DNA of 64,000 bases from Modicisalibacter radicis. GTDB lineage: Bacteria; Pseudomonadota; Gammaproteobacteria; Pseudomonadales; Halomonadaceae. A program made the translations under genes and the position numbers. Below are positions 1 to 8,868 of the stretch, piece by piece (the first letter of the stretch is position 1; every line of letters begins with the position of its first letter). The DNA is taken from NCBI RefSeq assembly GCF_900961225.1, contig NZ_CAAHFN010000053.1:1-64000 (forward strand), given 5' to 3'. Under the pieces are notes generated by a model. It ran no database searches and had not been told where the DNA came from. It saw only the letters and a program-made list of their open reading frames with translations.

Positions 1-9
1 GAGATAGAG

Positions 10-79
10 GGCATCAGGGGGCATAATCTAGGTCCCAGGCTATACCGCCTCAGGGTTTGTGGATGCTCACCCTGATGCC
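10..79. repeat. Inverted repeat at left edge of window
   Basis: A perfect 10-base inverted repeat (ggcatcaggg at 10-19, its complement at 70-79) brackets about 50 bases. There is no T-run beside it and no open frame across it. It may be a transcript-end structure or part of a repeated element that continues to the left. Nothing else is recognisable in positions 1-124. Confidence 0.35.
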
Positions 80-124
80 AGAGCCTGCTGGTAGCTAATC
101 AACAGGCCCGGAGAGACACAAGGG

Positions 125-291
125 TTTGTACGAAAAGTCGGCGAGCGAAGGCAAGACAAGGCAAAAATTGGCGAAAAAGCGGACCGGGCTGGCGCTCCAG
201 TTTACGGGGTGTAAATGAGCATTTTGATCGGACTCGCGCCCGAGCCGATTTTTAACGCCGTATTGCCGAGCGCAGGCAGTTTTCGTACAAA
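125..291. repeat. MITE-like element with 12-bp terminal inverted repeats
   Basis: The 12-mer tttgtacgaaaa at 125-136 recurs as its exact reverse complement at 280-291, bounding 167 bases. Similarity between the ends continues inward imperfectly over roughly 15 more bases. The interior has no credible open reading frame and no transposase. Length, perfect termini and lack of coding capacity fit a non-autonomous miniature inverted-repeat element or a dispersed intergenic repeat. No second copy was seen in this window, and no clear target-site duplication was found. Confidence 0.5.
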
Positions 292-472
292 GCCTGGCTG
301 TCCGGTGCGATCCGTCGGCTAGGCAAAGGCGCCGGAGCCGACCCGCAAGCGGAATTTCGGCGGCGAAAAATATTGAGACAACAGCTGTACCTTACTTGTA
401 CGGCACGATGCCCTGATCTATCCTTGACGGGTGTTCAACGCTCCCTGCTGTCCTGTTGCAACACACCCCTTG

Positions 473-502
473 AACCGGCCACGTCCTGCGTGGCCGGTTT
501 TT
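473..502 (+). terminator. Strong rho-independent terminator
   Basis: An 11-bp perfect stem (aaccggccacg at 473-483 with its complement at 489-499), a 5-base loop and a run of five T. It faces rightward, but no plus-strand gene lies between the left edge and here. It may end a gene lying left of the window or a small RNA encoded in about 370-500. Confidence 0.75.
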
Positions 503-641
503 CATGCGTGCGCTGGCTCATCGCGGGGCCTGGGAAAACGAAATAGCGGCTTGCCGGGTAACCCAGGTTAATCCATTGCCTTAGAAGACGGTGTTAGCTT
601 GAGGACGTCGAACCGACGTAACCAACAGGCAGGAAGCCATC

Positions 642-902
642 ATGTTGAATCGCTCACGGAACGTAATCTGTCCCACTTGCCAGGCCACCAATAGTTGGGA
701 GGGTGATCCGGCCCCGGAAGAAGCCCTTCATTGCCAGTATTGCGAGAATTTCATCAGTACCCATCGGCATTACCTCGAAAGCCTGGTCAAGGGCGAGGTG
801 GCACGCGTCATGGCGCGTTACGCCGATCCCGACTCCGCCTATCAATTGTCACTGCTCAAGCAGGTGCTCGCCGACCAGCCCTCGGCGGGCGCGCGCCTCT
901 GA
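642..902 (+). CDS. Small zinc-ribbon protein of unknown function
   Basis: An 86-residue protein with two CxxC knuckles (CPTC near residue 10, CQYC near residue 32), separated by about 18 residues. This is the usual geometry of a treble-clef or zinc-ribbon metal site. The C-terminal half is predicted helical and charged, with no signal peptide or membrane segment. A purine-rich stretch (aggcaggaag) precedes the ATG. It stands alone between a terminator and the degraded P450 locus. I do not recognise the family; a small regulatory or RNA-associated protein is possible but unproven. Confidence 0.6.
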   Translation: MLNRSRNVICPTCQATNSWEGDPAPEEALHCQYCENFISTHRHYLESLVKGEVARVMARYADPDSAYQLSLLKQVLADQPSAGARL

Positions 903-978
903 TCCTTCGATCCCCCTGTTTATCGCTGTTTCAGGAGCCCGGTCGGGACTGGCCGGGCCCTTGGCGCATCATCGCTTG

Positions 979-1227
979 CTAGCCTGCCTGACTCTCTCCC
1001 GTTGCCTGGTCCGTCTGGCCGCAAGGTGGCGCTTCGACCCGGTCGATGACGAAACGGCTCGCGGGAACAATCGGCATTCGCGACCAGTCGATGGTCAGTG
1101 TCTGGGCCGGCACCCGGTAGCGCATAGGGTTGAGCAGTCGATCGAGGGCCACTGCCATCAGCGACACGGTAAACCACTCCCCGGGGCAGCGATGGTTGGT
1201 GTCATGCTTGCCTTGGGGATCGTCGCC
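979..1227 (-). pseudogene. 3' remnant of a CYP152-type cytochrome P450 (peroxygenase)
   Basis: Reading leftward from about 1227, the translation carries the P450 haem-cysteine loop of the CYP152 fatty-acid peroxygenase group (HRCPGEW), then the C-terminal helix (SLMAVALDRLL), MRYRVPAQ and SRMPIVPASRFVI, and stops at 979. About 75 of the usual roughly 400-420 codons remain. The frame is closed by a stop near 1273, where ligD ends, so the N-terminal four fifths is gone. Family assignment rests on the Cys-loop and the MxYxVPxQ / RxPxxPxSxFV pattern. It cannot fold as an enzyme and is probably a fossil. Confidence 0.75.
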
Positions 1228-1272
1228 ATGGTTCGCACTCCCTGCGAATGAATGTCGGCGTAACGGCCTGGC

Positions 1273-3939
1273 CTAGTCGAGCCCCACGGCTTGGCGCATC
1301 TTGGCATCGATCGCACGTCGGGCATCGTCGAAACCCGACCAGGGATCCTCGCGCAACGAGGCGAGTCGCCGCGGCAGGTTCTTGACGGTGTAGCGGTCGG
1401 GTTTCAGCCTGGCGGTGAGCTCGTCCCAGCGAACCGGGACGCAAACCGTGGCGCCTTCGCGGGCGCGTACGGTATAGGAGGCGACGGCGGTGGCGCCGCG
1501 CCCGTTGCGCAGGTAGTCGATGAAGATGCGTCCCTCGCGCTGCGCCTTCGACATGTTGGTGGTCAGCCGCTTGGGTTCCGCCTCGGCGTGCCGTTCGGCC
1601 AGCGCCCTGGCGAAGGCCTTGGCGTCGTCCCACTCGGCCTCGGGGCTGACCGGAACCACCAGGTGCACCCCCTTGCCACCGGTGACTCGCACGAAGCTCT
1701 CGAGGCCCAGCGATGCCAGGCGATCGCGTAGCGAGCGAGCCACCCGAACGATCTCCGGCCACGCCACACCCGGGGCGGGATCGAGATCGAAGACCAGGTT
1801 GTCGGGTCTTTCGAGATCGCCGACGCGGCTGCCCCAGGGGTGGATCTCCAGCGCGCCGGCCTGTACCAGAGCGACCAGGTCCGCGGCCGATTCCACATAG
1901 AGGTATTCGGCGCGGCCCTTCTTCTCGTCGATATCTACGCGCGGCACGCTGTCGGGAATGGCGACATGAGGATGCTTCTGGAAAAAGCATTCGTTGTCGC
2001 GGCCTTCCGGGCAGCGCATCAGGGCGAGCGGGCGCCGGGCGAGATGCGGCATGACCCAGTCCTGAAGCTCTTCGTAGTAGCGCGCCAGGTCGAGCTTGGT
2101 CAGGCCCTGTTCCGGATAAAGCACTCGATCGGCGTGAGTCAGGCGTACGCCGAGGACCTGCGCCGTCCGTCCGCTGCGCGACGCGCTGGAACCGGCGGCT
2201 CGCTTGCCCCGCGAGGCGGCGGCCTTGCCTGTGCCACCCGCGTCGGAGCGGGACGGCTTGCCGGAGCGCGGCGGCGCTGCCGATCGGTCCTTGTCGGATG
2301 CCATGCGGATCTCCTCGGGGTTGCGGTCCTCGCGCAGGCCGCGAAAGGCCGGGTGGCGCAGCAGGCCATCGCGGGTGCGTTCGGCGAATTCGACTTCGAT
2401 GACCTGCTCGGGGCGTACCCAATGCACGCCGCGGCTGCTGGGCACCGAGCCCGCGAAGGGCGACTGCGAGGTCTCGAGATCGCGCAGCATGGCGCTCAAC
2501 GTCTCGAGCAGGCGCTTGTTGAAGCCGGTGCCCACGCGGCCGGCGTAGACGAGCCGGTCCTGGTCGTCGAAGGCGCCCATCAGCAGGGCGCCGAAGCCGC
2601 TGCGCGAACCGCCGGGCTCGGTGTAGCCGCCGATCACGAACTCCTCGTGGTTGGCGCACTTGACCTTGAGCCACTGCTTGCTGCGTGTGCCCTGGTAATG
2701 GCTCGACGCACGCTTGCTGATGATGCCTTCCAGACCGAGCCGGCAGGCGCGTTCATAGAAGACCTCGCCCTGGGCGTCGATGTGGTCTGAATAGCGAATG
2801 CGGCTGGCGTTGTCGAATCCGGCGGCTTCCAGCAACCTGGCCAGGACCTGTTTGCGTTCGCTGAGCGCGACGCGGGTCAGATCGTAGCCATCGAGGTGCA
2901 GCAGATCGAAGGCCTGATAGGTCAGTTCCCGCGTATTGCCGGCACTCAGGGCCTCCTGAAGGCGCCGGAAACTGCTGGTGCCGTCGCGGTTGAGGGCGAC
3001 GATCTCGCCGTCCAGCAGTGCCTGCTCGACCGGCAGTTGCTGCATGCGTCGGGCGAATTCGGGAAAGCGATGCGTCCAGTCCTTGTCGTTGCGGGTGATC
3101 AGGGTGACCTCGCCGCGATCGAAGCGGACCAGGATGCGATAGCCGTCGAACTTGACCTCGTGGATCCAGTCCTTGCCCCGCGGGACGCGATCGACCAGCG
3201 TCGCCAGCTGCGGATTGGCCTCCCTGGGCAGGGCCTGACGTCGCGCCCCGTTCAGCTTCCCTGCGCGCTGGGACGGAGTCGGGGTGTGCTCGCCATCAGC
3301 GTTGTCGGTCGCAGCGTGCCCGGCGCGCTCATCGGGTTGGCCGCGCTCGTCGCCTGCCGGTGACCGCCAGGTATTGTCGACGTCCTCGGCGATCTGACGC
3401 ATGGTGCGGTCGCTGATCACGCTGCGAGCGTCGTCGTCGATTTCCGGCGCCTGGACTTGCGAGTCCACTTCGTCATGGCGCTTGATCATCAGCCAGTTCT
3501 TGTCGCTCTTTTGCTTGCCTCCGGTCATTCGGGTCAGCGTCCAGGCGCCGCGCAGCTTTTCGCCGTCGAGGGTGAAGTCGATGCGGTTCCTGTCGCGCTT
3601 TCCGGTCGGCTGCCAGCGGCCGTGATCCCACAGCATGACCGTGCCGCCGCCGTAGGAGTCCTGCGGGATGACGCCTTCGAAGTCGCCGTAATCCAGGGGG
3701 TGGTCCTCGACCTCGACGGCCAGGCGCTTTTCGCCGGGTTCGAGGCTGGGCCCCTTGGGCAGCGCCCAGCTCCTGAGCACGCCGTCGAGTTCGAGACGCA
3801 GGTCGAAATGGTCGTGGCTGGCGGCGTGCTTGTGCATCACGTAGCGTTTGCCGCTCGCCGCATCGGCGCTGTCGTCGCCGGCCGGCTCGCGGGTCCTGCG
3901 GAAATCGCGCTTGCGGCGATACTCCTCGAGTTTCGCCAT
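1273..3939 (-). CDS. ligD: Multifunctional non-homologous end-joining DNA ligase D
   Basis: An 888-residue enzyme with the order phosphoesterase, ligase, polymerase. Residues about 1-170 are the 3'-phosphoesterase (HDHFDLRLELDG, ALPKGPS). A low-complexity linker leads to the ATP-dependent ligase with nucleotidyl-lysine motif EVKFDGYR near residue 260. The C-terminal primase-polymerase (from about 590) has LYPEQGLTK and the metal-binding FDLDPAPG. It seals double-strand breaks in partnership with Ku. The start is taken at MAKLEEYRRKRDF, where family similarity begins; a longer frame upstream to 4026 looks non-coding. No ku gene is visible in the window, although it is often a neighbour. Confidence 0.95.
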   Translation of the reverse strand: MAKLEEYRRKRDFRRTREPAGDDSADAASGKRYVMHKHAASHDHFDLRLELDGVLRSWALPKGPSLEPGEKRLAVEVEDHPLDYGDFEGVIPQDSYGGGTVMLWDHGRWQPTGKRDRNRIDFTLDGEKLRGAWTLTRMTGGKQKSDKNWLMIKRHDEVDSQVQAPEIDDDARSVISDRTMRQIAEDVDNTWRSPAGDERGQPDERAGHAATDNADGEHTPTPSQRAGKLNGARRQALPREANPQLATLVDRVPRGKDWIHEVKFDGYRILVRFDRGEVTLITRNDKDWTHRFPEFARRMQQLPVEQALLDGEIVALNRDGTSSFRRLQEALSAGNTRELTYQAFDLLHLDGYDLTRVALSERKQVLARLLEAAGFDNASRIRYSDHIDAQGEVFYERACRLGLEGIISKRASSHYQGTRSKQWLKVKCANHEEFVIGGYTEPGGSRSGFGALLMGAFDDQDRLVYAGRVGTGFNKRLLETLSAMLRDLETSQSPFAGSVPSSRGVHWVRPEQVIEVEFAERTRDGLLRHPAFRGLREDRNPEEIRMASDKDRSAAPPRSGKPSRSDAGGTGKAAASRGKRAAGSSASRSGRTAQVLGVRLTHADRVLYPEQGLTKLDLARYYEELQDWVMPHLARRPLALMRCPEGRDNECFFQKHPHVAIPDSVPRVDIDEKKGRAEYLYVESAADLVALVQAGALEIHPWGSRVGDLERPDNLVFDLDPAPGVAWPEIVRVARSLRDRLASLGLESFVRVTGGKGVHLVVPVSPEAEWDDAKAFARALAERHAEAEPKRLTTNMSKAQREGRIFIDYLRNGRGATAVASYTVRAREGATVCVPVRWDELTARLKPDRYTVKNLPRRLASLREDPWSGFDDARRAIDAKMRQAVGLD

Positions 3940-4022
3940 GAGTCTCGTCCTTGATGAGTCGCTAACGAATGAGGTCCTATCTGAGCCTAGTCGACGATTC
4001 GGCTGGGGTCTCGGTGAATAAG

Positions 4023-5804
4023 TCACCCGGCCGTCTCGGTGATGTCCTCCTCCGGTTTCCGGCCGTCGAGCGCCGGCAAGGCGCCGTGGCGCCTGTCGAC
4101 GAACAGCGAGTTGCCGACTCGCTGCTTGGCCTGGTGCTTGAGTTCACTGAGGCTGTTGGCTATGTCCAGCGCATTGCCGTGAGAGCCGGGCGTGACCGGC
4201 TGCAGGGCAAGCGACAGGGTGACGATGGGGAAGAAGGTCTCATGGCCCTGGCGGCTGGCTACCCTCAGGCCGCCCTGACGGCGATGCTCCGGGGTGTAGA
4301 ATTCCGGCGCCAGGCGCTCGAAGTCGCCAAGGATCGCCTCGCAGACCTGCTGCGCGCCTTCGAGTCCCATCACCAGCATGAAGTCGTCGCCCCCCACATG
4401 GCCGACGAAGTCGCTTTCGCTGTCGCTGTGCTCCTGCAATAGCCGCGCCAGGGCGGTGATCACGCGGTCGCCATGGGCATAGCCATAGGCATCGTTGTAG
4501 GCCTTGAAATTGTCCATGTCGCAATAGATGGCGGCGAAGGGGCGGCCTTGCACGAGTCGCCGGGTCAGCGTTTCATCGATGAGGACATTGCCTGGCAGGC
4601 CGGTCAAGGGATTGGCGTGACGCGCGCTGCGTACCTGAAGCGTGGTGATTTCGCGCAACAGGTCGATGACGTTGCCCATCCCCAGATAGCGTTGCCGGTC
4701 ATCGACGATCACGAAATCCTGCTGCTCGAAATGCGAGCTTTCGGTGATCTGCTGGCTGAGTGTTTCCAGGGAGGTATCGGCGCGAGTGACCAGCATGTTG
4801 GTGTCGAGGATGTCGCCAATGGTACGCCGGGCATACAGCGAATGGCTGAAGGGGTTGGTGAACAGCTGCAGGAAGCCGTGCTGGCGGACGACGCCCACCG
4901 GGCGCTGCTCGTCGACCACGGTGAGACAGCGCAGATCCGGCTGTGCCTTGAAGCGTTCGACGACCTTGGGTACCGGCGTATCGAGTTCGATGGGGCTGAC
5001 CTGGCGGCAGAGCATGGCGGCGCTGCCCTCCGTGTCGTTTTTCGGATTGCGACTGGCTGGCAGCAGGTGTGCGATGGACCCCGGGGGGCTCTCGCTGGGA
5101 TGACTGAAGTAGAACCCTTGCAGGAAGGGCCAGTTCAGCCCCCACAGGCAACGATACTCGCCGGTGGTTTCAATGCCCTCGGCGATGACCTGACAGCCCA
5201 GGCTGAGCGAGACGTTCAGCAGTGACTGCATGAACTGGCGCTTGAGCGGGTCGCAGTCGATATCCTTGACGAAATGCCGATCGACCTTGACGAAGTCCGG
5301 GCGCAGCTCGGCCCAGTGGCGCAGGCTGGAATGGCCCGCGCCCAGATCGTCCAGCGCCACCTTGAAGCCCATGCTGCGATAGTGGGCGACGGCCTGTCGC
5401 ACCAGGTCATAGTCGTGGATCGGGGTGTGTTCCGTCAGCTCGATGACGACACGTTCCGGCGCCATGCCCAGGCTGTCGAGAAACGCCCTGGTCAGGCCTT
5501 CACGAAAATCGCGTTCGACCAGGGAGGTTGGCATGACGTTGAGGAACAGCTTTCCGCCCAACGCCAGGTCCATGAAGCGCTGGATGGCCAGTCGGCGGCA
5601 CAGCAGGTCGAGTTCGACCAGATGCCCGGTGCGGGCCGCCGTGTCGAACAGCGCCAGGGGCGAATGGAGAGCCGTGCCGACGGGGCCGCGTATCAACGCC
5701 TCGTAGCCGTAGATGTCACGGCTGCCGGCGTCGATGATGGGCTGAAAGAGTGGCGTCAGCCTTTCTTCGCGCAGGATCGATTCCAATAACAGGGCATCTG
5801 GCAT
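4023..5804 (-). CDS. EAL-CBS-GGDEF cyclic-di-GMP signalling protein
   Basis: A 593-residue cytosolic protein. The N-terminal EAL phosphodiesterase domain (about 10-240) keeps the metal and catalytic motifs YGYEALIRG, DDLGAGHSS and IAEGIET. A CBS-domain pair follows (about 270-390). The C-terminal diguanylate cyclase domain has HVGGDDFM, a GGDDF version of the GGDEF signature that may still be active. EAL placed before GGDEF with CBS between suggests nucleotide-gated control of c-di-GMP. There is no membrane segment. The chemoreceptor upstream is on the same strand, about 50 bases away, so the two may be co-transcribed. Confidence 0.92.
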   Translation of the reverse strand: MPDALLLESILREERLTPLFQPIIDAGSRDIYGYEALIRGPVGTALHSPLALFDTAARTGHLVELDLLCRRLAIQRFMDLALGGKLFLNVMPTSLVERDFREGLTRAFLDSLGMAPERVVIELTEHTPIHDYDLVRQAVAHYRSMGFKVALDDLGAGHSSLRHWAELRPDFVKVDRHFVKDIDCDPLKRQFMQSLLNVSLSLGCQVIAEGIETTGEYRCLWGLNWPFLQGFYFSHPSESPPGSIAHLLPASRNPKNDTEGSAAMLCRQVSPIELDTPVPKVVERFKAQPDLRCLTVVDEQRPVGVVRQHGFLQLFTNPFSHSLYARRTIGDILDTNMLVTRADTSLETLSQQITESSHFEQQDFVIVDDRQRYLGMGNVIDLLREITTLQVRSARHANPLTGLPGNVLIDETLTRRLVQGRPFAAIYCDMDNFKAYNDAYGYAHGDRVITALARLLQEHSDSESDFVGHVGGDDFMLVMGLEGAQQVCEAILGDFERLAPEFYTPEHRRQGGLRVASRQGHETFFPIVTLSLALQPVTPGSHGNALDIANSLSELKHQAKQRVGNSLFVDRRHGALPALDGRKPEEDITETAG

Positions 5805-5851
5805 GTGAAGTCGGCTCCTGGCGCTGGGTGGATCGCCACGTGGAAGGTGGG

Positions 5852-7537
5852 TCAGGAAACCGCGACGTCCGCGGAAAGGGAGACCGGACGGGCCGGCTGG
5901 CCGGTCGGTGCCGCCGGGGCGGCAGGCCCAGGCTTCGGTGTTGCCGCGGTGAGCGGATCCATGCCGCGTCGGCCGGGTGTGCCGGCGGTGACGAACCGGG
6001 CGGCAAAGGCGCGCATTCGTTCGGCTTCGCCCCTGAGGGTCTCGGCGGAGCCCGTCGACTGTTCGACCCGCTGGGCATTGTGCCGGGTCGCCGCCTCCAT
6101 CTGGCTCATGGCCTGGTTGAGCTGCTCGATGCCATGGTGCTGTTCCCCGGAGGCATGGGCGATTTGCTGAATCAGTTCATTGACCCGGTGCACGGCCTCG
6201 ACGATGGAACGCATGTTGCCGTTGGCGCGTTCCGACACGGCATTGCCCTGGTCGACGCTGGCCCTGGAGGCATCGATGAGCTCACGGATTTCCCGGGCGG
6301 CCGTGGTGCTGCGTGTGGCCAGTGAGCGCACTTCATTGGCGACCACGGCGAACCCCCTGCCGTGCTCGCCGGCGCGGGCGGCCTCCACGGAAGCATTGAG
6401 CGCCAGGATATTGGTCTGGAAGGCGATCGTGTCGATCAATCCGACGATTTCGCCGATCCGTGCCGAGCGGGCGTGTATCTCGCCCATGGTGTCGACGAAG
6501 CTCGTGACCACGCTCTCGCCTTGCCGGGCTCTGGTGGCGGCATCGCTGGCCAGGCGGCTGGCCTGATGCGCATGCTCGGCGTTGCGCGCCACGTTGGCAG
6601 TCAGCTCGTCGATCCCGCTGGCGGTCTGTTCGAGCGAAACGACCTGCTGGCGCGTCCGCGAGGCCAGTTCCTGGTTGCCTTCGCTCATTCCCCGAGCGTT
6701 TTCCAGTACGAGATCACTGCTGCCGCGCATGCGAGTGATGGTATCGGCCAGCGATGCCTGCATCCGGTTCAGCTCGCTGTAGAGCTGGCCGATTTCATTG
6801 TTTCCGCGGGTTTCGATGGGCCGCGACAGATCGCCTTCGGCGATGCGTCGGAAATGGCCCATGACCTGCTCGAGGGGGCGCAGCACGTTGCTGTTGACCC
6901 CCCAGACCACCACGGCGACCCCGGCGAGGGCCGCGCCCAATGCCGCGATCATGACCCAGTTCAACCAAGTGGCCATGGCCTCGAAGCGACTCGACAGGCT
7001 GGTACCGCTGGCGGCGGAGGCGGCGGAGAACGCCGCGGCGCTCTCCATGAATGCCTGGCTCATGTCGCTGATGCGCGATTGGCCCGAGTCATAGGCCGAC
7101 ACGTCGCCCTCCTTGAGGCCCATGAGCTGCAGGGACAGGCCGGTGCCGAGCAGCGACTGGAAGCGCGCCTGCAGTGTCTCGATGGCCTCGGTCTGCTCCG
7201 GCTGGGCCGGCGTGTCCAGGAATTGCTGAAAGCGGGCGGCGGCATTGGACATCAGTGCTTCGGCCTGTTCGATCACCGGGCCGGGGCGGTCGAACGACGG
7301 GCGGCGCAGGAGCTGGGCGGCCCGATCCATTTCCACGCGGGCGCGCAGCATGTCGATATAGGCATGATTGAGCGCCTGGGCCTGTTCGACGTTGATCTGG
7401 TTGAGGGTTCCGAAGGCGTCCCGGCTATGATGATTCGAGTACAGCCCGAGTATGCCGACGCCCAGGATGGTCACGGTGAAGGCGAACAGCACCAGCGACC
7501 AGCTGAGCTTGATGGTCATGCGATCGAGTAGCCTCAT
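5852..7537 (-). CDS. Methyl-accepting chemotaxis protein
   Basis: A 561-residue inner-membrane receptor. There is a transmembrane helix near residues 10-32, a periplasmic four-helix-type sensor of about 160 residues, a second membrane helix near 195-215 (IAALGAALAGVAVVVW), a HAMP linker, and the conserved signalling hairpin (IAFQTNILALNASVEAARAG). The tail is Ala/Pro-rich and lacks the C-terminal pentapeptide tether for CheR/CheB seen in some receptors. The ligand cannot be read from sequence. No other chemotaxis genes lie nearby, so it would feed a CheA/W system encoded elsewhere. Confidence 0.94.
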   Translation of the reverse strand: MRLLDRMTIKLSWSLVLFAFTVTILGVGILGLYSNHHSRDAFGTLNQINVEQAQALNHAYIDMLRARVEMDRAAQLLRRPSFDRPGPVIEQAEALMSNAAARFQQFLDTPAQPEQTEAIETLQARFQSLLGTGLSLQLMGLKEGDVSAYDSGQSRISDMSQAFMESAAAFSAASAASGTSLSSRFEAMATWLNWVMIAALGAALAGVAVVVWGVNSNVLRPLEQVMGHFRRIAEGDLSRPIETRGNNEIGQLYSELNRMQASLADTITRMRGSSDLVLENARGMSEGNQELASRTRQQVVSLEQTASGIDELTANVARNAEHAHQASRLASDAATRARQGESVVTSFVDTMGEIHARSARIGEIVGLIDTIAFQTNILALNASVEAARAGEHGRGFAVVANEVRSLATRSTTAAREIRELIDASRASVDQGNAVSERANGNMRSIVEAVHRVNELIQQIAHASGEQHHGIEQLNQAMSQMEAATRHNAQRVEQSTGSAETLRGEAERMRAFAARFVTAGTPGRRGMDPLTAATPKPGPAAPAAPTGQPARPVSLSADVAVS

Positions 7538-7795
7538 GTCGATACCTGTCCTTTATCTAATGCCTGCCTGATGAGCGGTTTGGTATCGACGATAGCGAGC
7601 TCTCGTTACATTTTGGTAACGTTACAAAGCGGCTTTTCGGAAAAAATGTTCAAGCGTTATATTGCGGAATCCGGCGGCCAGGTCCCGTGCATTGCCAGCA
7701 TGGCGCAGCATCTGTCTTCGACAAGCGAAGCTGTAGCCGAGTGGGGCATTCAAGGTGTGACGTGACACAGAGAGGTCAGGCATCGGGGAGGAGGG

Positions 7796-8146
7796 ATGAA
7801 TATCCAGTTGAAACGCATCTTCGAGACGGCCTCTCGGGAGGATGGTTACCGTGTACTCGTCGATGGCATGTGGCCGAGGGGTATCGCCAAGCGTGATGCG
7901 GCCCTTGACGAGTGGCGCAAGGACTTGGCGCCATCCAGGGAACTTCGCCAATGGTTCGGGCACGATAGGCAGCGGTGGGCGGAGTTCCGCAAGGCCTACC
8001 ATTCGGAGCTGGACGAGGCCGATCGCGAGACGCTGGCGAATCTTCGCCAGCACGCGTCCCAGGAAGGATTGACGTTGCTGTTTGCGGCACGGGACGTGGA
8101 GTGCAATAACGCCGTGGCCCTCAAAGAGTACCTGGAGAAGCGTTGA
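7796..8146 (+). CDS. DUF488 family protein
   Basis: A 116-residue soluble protein with the family hallmarks RVLVDGMWPRG near the N-terminus, LAPSRELRQWFGHD in the middle and the late VECNNA segment. The family is widespread but biochemically undefined. The ATG follows a good ribosome-binding site (gggaggaggg) and lies divergent from the chemoreceptor, so 7538-7795 should hold two outward promoters. The stop codon overlaps the next start (TGATG), showing translational coupling to the small downstream gene. Confidence 0.85.
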   Translation: MNIQLKRIFETASREDGYRVLVDGMWPRGIAKRDAALDEWRKDLAPSRELRQWFGHDRQRWAEFRKAYHSELDEADRETLANLRQHASQEGLTLLFAARDVECNNAVALKEYLEKR

Positions 8147-8337
8147 TGCAAGACGAAGAACGTTTGACCCTCGCCACTCGGGTGCGCGAAGCCTGTATCG
8201 AAGCGGCATTGGTTGGTTACGACGATGCGGCGATTGCCGGCCTGTGCGAGGACGGCGCCATCGAAGCGGCCATCGGCGCCATCCAGAAGCTGGACTTGCA
8301 GAGCGTCATCGATAGCCCTGAACCCGGCAAGACATGA
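8146..8337 (+). CDS. Small conserved protein coupled to the DUF488 gene
   Basis: A 63-residue acidic, helical protein with the core REACIEAALVGYDDAAIAGL. Its ATG shares one base with the DUF488 stop codon, so the pair is almost certainly co-translated. Similar small proteins in pseudomonads have been labelled acetyltransferase, but this length is far too short for a GNAT domain. I therefore leave function open. A TTG one codon earlier is a possible alternative start. Confidence 0.65.
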   Translation: MQDEERLTLATRVREACIEAALVGYDDAAIAGLCEDGAIEAAIGAIQKLDLQSVIDSPEPGKT

Positions 8338-8531
8338 CTCGGCTGGTACGGAGTGATGTGCCATCGGCATTCCTCCTTCAGCCTCAGTAAAAGTGGCCGA
8401 AATGGCGGGTCGGCACAGCGCTCACAGGTGCAGTGCTTCTGGTGCGCCGGGGACATCTCGGCACCGGCTGCGGACGCGGTGGAGTTATTGCGCCTCGATA
8501 ACAGATGCTGCGACGCGGGCCGGCCGGCAAA

Positions 8532-8558
8532 AGCCCCGGCACCAAAGGTGCCGGGGCT
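8532..8558 (-). terminator. Rho-independent terminator
   Basis: A 12-bp perfect GC-rich stem (agccccggcacc at 8532-8543 with its complement at 8547-8558), a three-base loop and, in the leftward direction, a TTTT tail. It lies 22 bases past the end of the small minus-strand membrane gene at 8580-8738 and should terminate it. Confidence 0.8.
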
Positions 8559-8579
8559 ACGAACTTCCTGCGTTGACGC

Positions 8580-8738
8580 TTACCCGTGCCGCCTGCGATT
8601 CCGGCCAGGGGGGTGCTCATGATGCTCGATGCGCACTTCCTTGCGGATTGGGCGCCGCTGCTTCTCGCTCATGGCATAGACCAGGGATAACAGTGCCACT
8701 GTGGCCACGCTCACGGTCAGTACTTCGATGATTTCCAT
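8580..8738 (-). CDS. Small single-pass membrane protein
   Basis: A 52-residue protein. The hydrophobic stretch VLTVSVATVALLSLVYAM (about residues 5-22) is followed by a basic, histidine-rich tail. The ATG at 8738 follows a strong Shine-Dalgarno (ggagga, 7-8 bases upstream), and a terminator lies just downstream, so this looks like a real expressed unit despite its size. A longer frame to 8855 has no good start signal. I do not recognise a family. Confidence 0.55.
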   Translation of the reverse strand: MEIIEVLTVSVATVALLSLVYAMSEKQRRPIRKEVRIEHHEHPPGRNRRRHG

Positions 8739-8868
8739 GCGCTCGTCCTCCAGTAAATGGATGGGCGACCCCCGGGACGCTCGCTGTCCCTCCAGAAGGC
8801 GTGCCTGTCGAATGAGGGTGGCAGTTATCTCGTTGGCCGACAAATGCTTTGACACCCATCAGGCGGCC

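Noticed and set aside
1202-2674. 490-codon open frame on the minus strand in another frame of ligD
   Set aside because: Arg/Ala/Pro-rich composition typical of GC-rich shadow frames, no domain, and fully inside ligD.
6362-7531. 389-codon plus-strand frame opposite the chemoreceptor
   Set aside because: Antisense shadow; the minus-strand frame has a full chemoreceptor architecture.
7622-8209. 195-codon minus-strand frame over the DUF488 gene
   Set aside because: Low-information antisense frame; the plus strand carries the DUF488 motifs and a ribosome-binding site.
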